A stretch of 64,000 bases of DNA from positions 24,061,001-24,125,000 of the forward strand of contig NC_092673.1 of the NCBI RefSeq assembly GCF_964355755.1, given 5' to 3'. This document shows positions 56,601 to 64,000 of this stretch, piece after piece; position 1 is the stretch's first letter; each line of letters opens with the position of its first letter. This DNA comes from Antedon mediterranea. Taxonomy: Eukaryota; Echinodermata; Crinoidea; Comatulida; Antedonidae. The notes beneath the pieces are model-generated. The model was not told the origin of the DNA, did not search any database, and saw only the letters and a program-made list of their open reading frames with translations. A program made the translations under genes and the position numbers.

Positions 56601-59600
56601 GTTGAACTGGTAGGGCAGAGCCAGATACAGTTGTTTCTATCTCTGAAAGATGCACTGATTGCACCGCACATGAGTTAGATCTGTACAATGGACTTCCAGT
56701 TGGATACATTGATCTAAAGTTGGGGAAGATGGGTGAACTGGACCTCCCTTTAATTCATAAAATGTGACTTATTCTAACAACAGAATTCTAGGCTTTGTAT
56801 TTTGAAAATGTTTTTTTATATTCTATATATAGACTCCAAACGTTACATTTAAAACGACCATGTGTCGAGACATTCAAAAGGGAGGCTGCCCTCGAGGTTC
56901 AAACTGCACGTTTGCTCATTCCGATAGAGAGAGAAAAGAGTAAGTACTTTTGATTATAAATATGGTCGAGTATTTATTGGTTTGAAGTGTGAGGTATGAT
57001 TTGAAGATGGTAATTGGTCAAATATTATTTCAGACATCGTGCAGAAAGTCGTAGGCTAATGCAGACAATGACGAGACAGACAAGTCAAACAAGTATTGGT
57101 GAAAAAATTGAAAAGAAGTCATTAGTGTCACGTGGACTAGGTCATCCAATTAGAACACCATCACCAAATCCAGTATCAGGATTGCCTAATATGGAAAGGT
57201 TAGAAGTTGGGTTTGTGTTTATAGAAGTTAAAATTTAGAGAATGTATTACAACATCGTTGTTTTTGTGTTGAATTGATTGCACTAGTGGTGTTTATGGAT
57301 TATACCATTTATGGATCAGGTGATTCCTTTTTATTTGCTGTTTATCCAGATAAATGCTGCACCACTCAGATTCCCTCTTTTTTTAGACAGGGGTACATTA
57401 CCAAGGAAATTTTAACTACTATAAATTGTAACGAATGTTATATTTTTATCAGGGAAACAATTTCTCCACACGATATGTCAAAACATCCTACAGCTATTGG
57501 ACGTCATGAAGAACGCCATTCACCAAGTAATGTGGACGACAGTACAGCCCAATTATATGCACATAAGGTTCAGCAAGAAAGCCGAAGGAGTGAAGGTGTA
57601 GCCAGAGCATATGGACACCATCTGCATGATGAACCGCCTTTAGCAAGAATGTTCCATCAAGAACATCAAAGCCAGAAGGAGGAAGAGGAGGAAGCTAGGC
57701 TGTATGGACATGGCAGATATCCTCCGCCTCATGCTATGTACCAATATGAAGGCAAGTACTGTATATATATATATATGTAACACAAGGCTTAAATGCATTT
57801 TTTATGTATTTCTTATGTGTTGCCAGGTAAATAGTTGCAGTGTTCAAAATACAAATTTGTTTAAATTGTATAAATGAATATTCATTTACTAGAGAAAGGC
57901 AAACTTAAGTGTATGTTCCAACCAACATATTATAGGTTTGTATTACAAGTGCAATTATATATTGAATAACTTGACACTTTCCTTTACAAAGGAAGTGATG
58001 GCCAGTTGCGCATGCAAGATTCGATTTAATTGGTTGATTTGGTTGATGATGCATAACTTGTTTTTATCATAACTAAATTTAAATTTCAGTGGTTTTTGTT
58101 TTGGTTTTTTTACATCACCCATCATTCTACTTTTAAAACATTCCTTTTCAGATCCATACTATTACGAAGCATATTCCCATCAAGGCTTTAGATATCCAGG
58201 GATGAAAAGGAGCTCTCCACCTTACAGTTCATCAAAATCTACCTCTGGTCACCCTGTATCAGACATGTATTCACCTGTACAAGGCCAACAGCACCCAGGC
58301 CCCTATAGACAATTAAAAGCTAGGCCGTACGAGGCCTACGAAACTTACCCAAAGCATGAAAAAAGTAACTATTTACCATGGTTCAGAGAGCCACCTGACC
58401 ATCCAATTGACTATCAATACTCGTCGCATGAGGGTAGCAGAAAACGGCAACCGTACCCGATTGAGCGTAATGGTGGGTACGGTGGTTATCCACCTCCTCA
58501 GCCAGTACTACCTAAAAGAGGCTGGGAGCAGCATATATATGGCAGAAGGACTGCTGATGTTGCAGACCACCCAGATGCGTATTCGTCACCAGTGGCACGA
58601 CAGTATTCAAGGGATAAGATGGTAGAAAGTCTACGTTTTACCGAGAATGAAATGGAATGCAGACGAGACGAAAATAAGGATGTTTTACAAAACGATACTG
58701 TAGACAAGAATAAGGAAATGACAGATGTTTCAGCTCAGAATTATAATGTAAGTTTTTATATTATATTGCGATTATTATATATTACATAATTATCAAGTTA
58801 TCGTAACATTTGAAATTAACACATTAAAATGAACATTCATAGGAATTTATTGCTGAACAATTTTCACTTCCAATTTCAAATTCAAAGTTTTATTATTAAT
58901 TTATCCAGCATATAATATTCTATATACATGTATTTGGTAATAAAGACAATTTCTTTCACAAAATATTTATTTCATTGCTTGCACCTGATCGAATATAAAA
59001 TCTTCAGTAAAATTAGGATTTATTTAATTCTCTGTTTGGTTATTAATATTTAGTATTACAGTACAGTAACTGTTTAATTTATTTATCATTTTGTTTTTAA
59101 TTATTAGTTGCCATCTATAGGTGTAATAACACATTTGGTAAGATCCAAAATGAAAGCCGCCTCTATTAATTTCATGTTTCCCCCCCCCCCCCCCCCCCAC
59201 CCAACTAAGCACAGCACACCTCTATACCTTTCAATTGTAAATCATCTTTTTTATTTTATTTTTCCTTTTTTTCTTATAAGCATGCTTTTCATTATATTTT
59301 TATTTCTTTTTAACACAAAATAATATTTTTTGTCAACCTATTTCTATTCTTGTGTGATAAAAAAAAAAATCTTAATTTAGATATTAAAAGTTTTCAATAT
59401 GCTCAGTTTTATATTCTAAAATGTCTTTAAATCCTAGACAAATTTTTATTAATTTTAATCATGCAGTAAATATCACTTGGTTTACAAATACTGTACACTA
59501 TTGTTTTACTTTATTTTAGAAAATAACACAGCACAACACCAACTTAGGCTACATAATAATATATTATAGAATTATATTGTATAAGATGATTTTAAAGACA

Positions 59601-62369
59601 AATTTTATGACACAATTTGTTGTTTAATTAAGGTTCCAAGTATCAATCAGCTGAATGAGAGAGAAGCCAAGCTTATTGATCTTCTTACCGAAATGTCACC
59701 AAACGTACCACCAAACACAATATTTGATGACCCAGAAAATTTCTACCACTCTGTCAGAATGCCCCGTATGGCTGAAAATAAACGACCGCAATATAAGGAA
59801 GATTTCACACGGTTCTACCGGCAAGATTCATCAAATGATACTTATTCATCAAAACTTTTGGGTAACAATCGCTTAAGCATATCGTCGATTACCGATGATC
59901 AACCGGTTTATGAAATGTTCCCAGCTAACAAGGAAGTGTGCACAAAACTAACGCCAACACTCAGTAAAACGCATATACGACATGTTTCTACACGAGCAGA
60001 AAAACAGGCGCATGCATACCACGATTTTAATGATTTGGAGAACTTATCATTGAAAGATGTAGACGAACAACCGGATACGTTTTTGTCGGGTCTCGATAAT
60101 CATAAAGAGTTATCACCGCTTGTTATTTCAACAACAAATTTATCATCTGAAAGATCAGCGCTCCTGAACTCGCCTGTAGAAAATGTTTTTCCTTTAGGTT
60201 TCGGGCCGATTTCTCGTTCATGTCGTACGTCTAGTAAAATATCTAATCCGGTTCAAGTGAATGCAGGAAAGGCTGGTTTTACAATACCGGTAAAATTGAA
60301 CTTAGACTGCCATACTGCACCAGCTCTTCAGGAACCATCTGGCTACTACAGCGGCTTCCATTCTCCATGGTCCAATGAATTTTCAACATTGTCATGGGGT
60401 ATAGGTGAAAGGTTTGTGATTTTTTACATTTTTATTTATTCAGATTTCTGTACAAAACAAAAGGAAAGGAGGAGAAAAACCTAACAAGTGCTAAGTAATT
60501 TCTAATTAGAAAATTGTTGCAAATTTCAATGGATTATTCTACAGTCAGATCTCTGTATACCGGACGTTGTAAAAACTGGAGACTCTCCCAATAACAGACT
60601 TTTCTTGAAGTCCAAACATTCCCAAATTCATTTTTACCATTTAAAATGCATTCCGAATACCATAATTTCCACAAAACCATCATATTTTGCCAGCCCATAG
60701 ATTTCTGGTATTGACTGTATTACGTATTCAATACATAATAACTATTATTAGCTTCGTGAGGTGGTTTTCCGAATGATCGTAAAATAAAAACGGTACTGGG
60801 TATGACCAACTAGCGTTATTGTCACCGACTAGTCATCCATTCATAGAAGTACTGATGTAGTAGCCTACCTGTACGGTGACCATAGAATGTGACCCGAGGC
60901 ATGACTAACTACGACTTTTAGTTTATAGAAGATTGAAAAAATTGTTAAGAAGAGTTGTACTGTATGTGGATGTTTAATGAAATTATGTCAATAATGTTTA
61001 CACACTAGGCATATAAATAGTAATGTTTGTTAGTAAAAATAATTTTGAGTTAATAAGAATAAGATATAAGGAAGAAAAGCAAAGAGACTATGGAGCGGCT
61101 ATTCCTGAATATACAATACTAAGTATCGTAGATTTAAATTATAAATTTTAGGCGATCTTGTCAAAGGTCAACCGCCTATAGCCTGCCACGTTTCGATATT
61201 CAATATTGAACTTTACCTCATCTCAATGGTGTTTTTAGTTTTTACATTAGTACTAGGTTGAAGCGAGTGACCGAGCGGTTAGGACAGTGGAACCATTTAA
61301 TATCCATAGAGCATCTGTCTACACTATCAAACTAGTTTGACAAAAAAACTGTAATGTGCTCAATATGGTAGTGATATGCCCAAATATGGTAGTGATATGA
61401 CATCATCATGTCCATATATGGGCATAAAGTTTGATAGTGTAGACAGAGCTTAATATATTATGTTGATTTATTTACCTATAAAAGATTGCCTTCTTTGGTG
61501 AATAGTGGAGAAAATGAGGAGGAACAGAAAAGAAAAATCAAGGAAGAATTAAAATTTGTACAAAATCAGATACAATGTAGAAAGGTAAGTGTGTGTTCTT
61601 CATGATACCATCAACAATAAAAAGTGGTTGTTTATGATGTACTTAATTAATCAATTCCATTTGTTGAAAAAAATAAATTCAAGCCATAAAATGTATGGAA
61701 GCTTATACTTGTACATTACTGCAGCAACTTCAGTAGATTAATTTTTACATGATCCCTTAATGATTTAAAATAAAATACAATATTTAAACAATAATTATGA
61801 TTGTTTTTTAAAAGGATGCTACAGACATTCAATTAGTAGAACGTGAATGTAAAGCAATCGCTGAGCATGATATCTCGTGCAAGACAGATTCCAAATTGAT
61901 GGATAGTGAAGCGTCACCACGAGACACGTCTATGCATGTGCTGATGGAGGAGCATTTGAAATTGACACCTGAAGCAAAGGTATGGTGAATAATAATTACC
62001 ACATTTCTATAGCACCCTTTTCATAAATAATCATGCTCAAAGGCGCTTTATAACACATTGTTAATCATCACGTATGGAAACATACTCCCATAATGCAGCT
62101 CGTAATCAGTGCAAAGTTGTGTCTTGATCTAACTGGGTTCCCATTTTATACACCTGGGTGGAGAGAGGCAAACTTAAGTAAAGTGTCTTGCCTAAGGATA
62201 CAAGCAATGTGGTAAGTTAGATTTGAATCACGATCTCACGATCAGTAGGCCGACGTGCAATACACTGCGTCACATACTCCCACAAATGTTTTGTTTTCTC
62301 TTATAGGACAACTTAGTTTGGGCTAAACACTGTTTTGGGAGAAGCCAAGCAAATTCAGATGGAAATTAA
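50666..62369 (+). CDS. RC3H1: Roquin, RING/ROQ/CCCH RNA-binding protein
   Basis: Fourteen coding exons: 50666-51014, 53580-53813, 54330-54553, 54753-54905, 55629-55761, 56385-56506, 56833-56939, 57034-57198, 57453-57751, 58152-58747, 59633-60411, 61485-61584, 61815-61979, 62307-62369. All phases agree and give 1162 aa, close to human Roquin-1/2. Domains: RING at 14-53 (Cys14, Cys17, Cys33, His35, Cys38, Cys41, Cys50, with Asp53 as last ligand, as in Roquins); ROQ core at ~117-370 ([49 protein letters not shown]); CCCH finger at Cys416, Cys424, Cys430, His434; a long Pro/Tyr-rich disordered middle; a short charged helix at ~1055-1085. Roquins bind stem-loop decay elements in 3' UTRs and recruit CCR4-NOT for deadenylation; the RING suggests ubiquitin ligase activity. 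It is probably the single invertebrate counterpart of RC3H1 and RC3H2. The donor after exon 57453-57751 is either GC (AAG|gcaagt) or, 9 bases on, a weak GT (57761), which adds three residues. Introns hold four MITEs and a SINE. Confidence 0.95.
51106..51232. mobile_element. MITE family 1, copy c (Roquin intron)
   Basis: Runs from a worn 'tttctgtctaaactatcaaa' to 'ctatgtagacagagct', with the internal 'accactaccatatttgggca' block. It lies about 90 bases after the donor of the first coding exon. Confidence 0.75.
51415..51562. mobile_element. MITE family 1, copy d (Roquin intron)
   Basis: Starts agctctgtctacactatcaa and ends with 'tttagacaaggct' (two changes from the consensus end). It contains 'atatggtagtgatatgacat' in inverted orientation relative to copy c. 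Confidence 0.8.
53080..53420 (+). repeat. Diverged direct repeat in Roquin intron, two ~105-bp copies
   Basis: 'ctatcattccttgttccttg', 'tacattttccaggaagta', 'gaggaggaagtc', 'aatgaggat' and 'cggtgt' occur in order at about 53082-53150 and again at 53318-53395, ~236 bp apart. No coding potential. Confidence 0.7.
54910..55050. mobile_element. MITE family 1, copy e (at a Roquin splice donor)
   Basis: Starts agctctgtctgtactatcaa and ends gatagtgtagacagagct. Its first base is intron position +5 after the exon 54753-54905, so bases +5 and +6 of the donor (gtaa|ag) belong to the transposon. Confidence 0.85.
55970..56200 (-). mobile_element. Retroelement 3' end fragment, minus strand
   Basis: Read on the minus strand it contains 'caaatgaatttccctggggt', 'gataataaagttctattgaa' and ends in 'ttgaattc', the usual look of an L2/CR1-type 3' end with a (GAATT)n tail. 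It lies in the intron between exons 55629-55761 and 56385-56506. Confidence 0.6.
59172..59200. repeat. Homopolymeric C run in Roquin intron
   Basis: About twenty C in a row, followed by 'acccaac'. Similar G or C runs are at 40433-40455 and 53979-53994. Such runs are prone to length error in assembly. Short frames made of Pro or Gly over it are artefacts. Confidence 0.85.
61258..61309 (+). mobile_element. SINE family 1 head fragment, cut by a MITE
   Basis: 'gaagcgagtgaccgagcggt taggacagtggaacc' matches the tRNA-like head at 45253-45290. It is interrupted at 61310 by MITE copy f. Confidence 0.75.
61310..61450. mobile_element. MITE family 1, copy f (Roquin intron)
   Basis: Starts agcatctgtctacactatca and ends gatagtgtagacagagct, with 'atggtagtgatatg' blocks between. 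It ends 34 bases before the acceptor of exon 61485-61584. Confidence 0.85.
62018..62290 (-). mobile_element. SINE family 2, copy in the last Roquin intron
   Basis: Reverse complement starts 'gacgcagtgtattgcacgtc', passes a B-box-like 'gattcaaatc' and 'tttgcctctctccacccagg', and ends 'gggtgctatagaaat'. It shares these blocks in order with 21277-21545. It ends ~17 bases before the last acceptor. Confidence 0.65.
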
Positions 62370-62464
62370 AGGATGTTTTTTATGAAGATTTGAGTATGTT
62401 GACAGCAATGGCAGTCAAGCAAGAACTTAGAAAAGCTCATCATTTTGGTATTATTAATTTTTTT

Positions 62465-62470
62465 AATAAA
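62465..62470 (+). terminator. Polyadenylation signal of Roquin
   Basis: AATAAA 96 bases after the stop codon at 62367-62369, followed by a T-rich stretch. This gives a short 3' UTR; longer forms using later sites cannot be excluded. Confidence 0.55.
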
Positions 62471-62489
62471 GTGTTATAATATAATTCAC

Positions 62490-64000
62490 TTTTCACTTAA
62501 TTAACATGTATAATTTGAATACATTGTTCCGACTAAGAATGTTCCACAGTAGTAGGCAATCCTGCAAAAACAGATATAATTTTTATTAATTATTTATCCT
62601 CGCATTAAAACTTATGAAACAGAATTTATATATATTTTTCAAATATTGAATATTTATTTATATATATTTTGTTTCCCACTAGGAATAAAAGGAAATTTAA
62701 TTCCGTTTTTAAATCATATTTTGTATGTCTTTATAAGACATAGTGGCCATTAAATAAATAATGTTACTGTATACTGTGACACTTAAATTTAACTAGTACT
62801 GTACTAATTTTTATCAAGTATAAATTAATAATATTCTATGAATAATTTTTATAAAATTTACATATTATTCAAAAAGTTCTTTTCTTTTTATAAATGAGGA
62901 AACTTATTTCCAATTTAATGTTGGAATTATTTTGATGATATTGCAGCTTTATTTCATTGTCTTTCAATGACTAAATATTTCGTTTTTTTTGTTTCCCGAA
63001 ACATTTGTTTTCCCATTTACAAATTAATGTGACCGTAATATTATTGTTGTTTATGAGAATGAAAAAGAGAATTTATATAATTTTTGCTTTTACAATTTGC
63101 TGTGTACAGTCGTAGTAATTTGCTATTGTGTTTGAACAAATTTCAGAATTCCAAAATATTATCTATCGTTATTATTGTTCTTTACTATTAGAACAAGATT
63201 ATTATTACTACCTGCCATTATTATTTTTCATTTGCAGTTTGCTGTGTAGTAGTTTTAAGAATATTTTAAACAAATTTATTCAAATTTTCTGTCAGTTGTG
63301 ACTAAATATATACAGTATGACAATGAAAAGGAGAATTCTATTATATTATATATGATTTTTCATCTACAATTTACTTTGTTTTTATTTTTTAATACACATT
63401 ACATAGGTTTCAATGTTATATTATAAGTATAATGAAGAGGTTTACAAATCACTTGATAATGTATTGTCAGGTCTAGTTATGTGAACATTATGTGTTTTTA
63501 TACATATTGAAAGATTATTAGGCCTAATTTTATATTAAAATGATATTGATTTTGAAAAAAAAAAATGTATTCAGAAGATGGAGATTATATCATAACAATG
63601 TTGCAGACTCGGAGACGTATCCTTCGTTGTGGTAAATGAAATATAAACTACATTTTGATATCAATTTTTGACGGACTAATAATCATGTTAAAAATAAATC
63701 CTGGATCCGCCCCTTAGACTTGTATGTACACAACATAGCTCAATGTGTAAAGTAATTTGTCTTCAGTGATCACAGAATGAAATAGTCATTTTAATATTAA
63801 GACGATCTGCAAGCATTTGTTTGCAGTATCACCAATATTAAAATTGTGTGAGTTAATGTTGCCATATTTAGAAGCTACGTTCACACTGAGGCCGGATAAA
63901 AAATCATGAAATATAGTGTATTTTTTAAGCAACTCTTCACACTAACACATTCTGGATACTGTTATTAGTTAAGTTCATATATACAAATATATTCATCTAT
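62490..64000. other. 3' flank of Roquin, A+T-rich
   Basis: No coding frame. 63880-63960 has 'gctacgttcacactgaggcc' and later 'cttcacactaac', like worn ends of another short TIR element. Otherwise nothing recognised. Confidence 0.45.

Noticed and set aside
59024-59323. Gly- or Pro-rich frames on both strands
   Set aside because: Produced by the homopolymeric C run in a Roquin intron.

Overview
This is a eukaryotic, animal, intron-rich and A+T-rich window. The clearest anchor is a complete Roquin (RC3H1/RC3H2) gene on the + strand at 50.7-62.4 kb. Other signs are two linked genes for secreted Apple/PAN plus Link-domain proteins, abundant TAGGCC-type hexamers, short transposons with terminal inverted repeats, and tRNA-derived SINEs. 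Together these suggest a marine invertebrate deuterostome, most likely an echinoderm. The species cannot be fixed from the sequence alone.

Layout. 1.7-3.4 kb (-): paralogue A of an unrecognised N-myristoylated coiled-coil protein (545 aa, one coding exon). 6.9-9.7 kb: a 169-bp direct repeat and about 20 copies of a 77-bp minisatellite, ending at a 5'-truncated, frameshifted LINE (9.88-11.54 kb). 12.1-15.9 and 19.0-20.6 kb (+): two three-exon paralogues encoding signal peptide, Apple/PAN domain and three Link modules. 21.7-27.5 kb (+): an unrecognised gene with three tandem, homologous, alternative first exons (each M-x-S-x-L-C-C-C) that splice in frame to four common exons. 29.5-31.3 kb (-): an inverted, amplified, partly broken copy of the middle of that gene, with four intact copies of its 154-nt exon 3 and a damaged exon 4. 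37.5-38.7 kb (-): paralogue B of the myristoylated coiled-coil family. 42.9-44.8 kb: two nested DNA transposons. 45.25-45.63 kb: a full-length tRNA-derived SINE. 47.0-48.6 kb: a candidate non-coding element. 50.6-62.4 kb (+): Roquin, 14 coding exons, 1162 aa, with transposons in its introns.

There is no operon-like logic. The local theme is lineage-specific duplication: two myristoylated coiled-coil paralogues, two lectin paralogues, three first exons and five copies of one internal exon, all in sequence full of mobile elements. Roquin is the only widely conserved gene. The most novel material is the multi-promoter gene at 21.7-27.5 kb with its inverted exon array, and the myristoylated coiled-coil pair. 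Splice models are read by eye from reading frame, phase and GT/AG signals, without transcript support.
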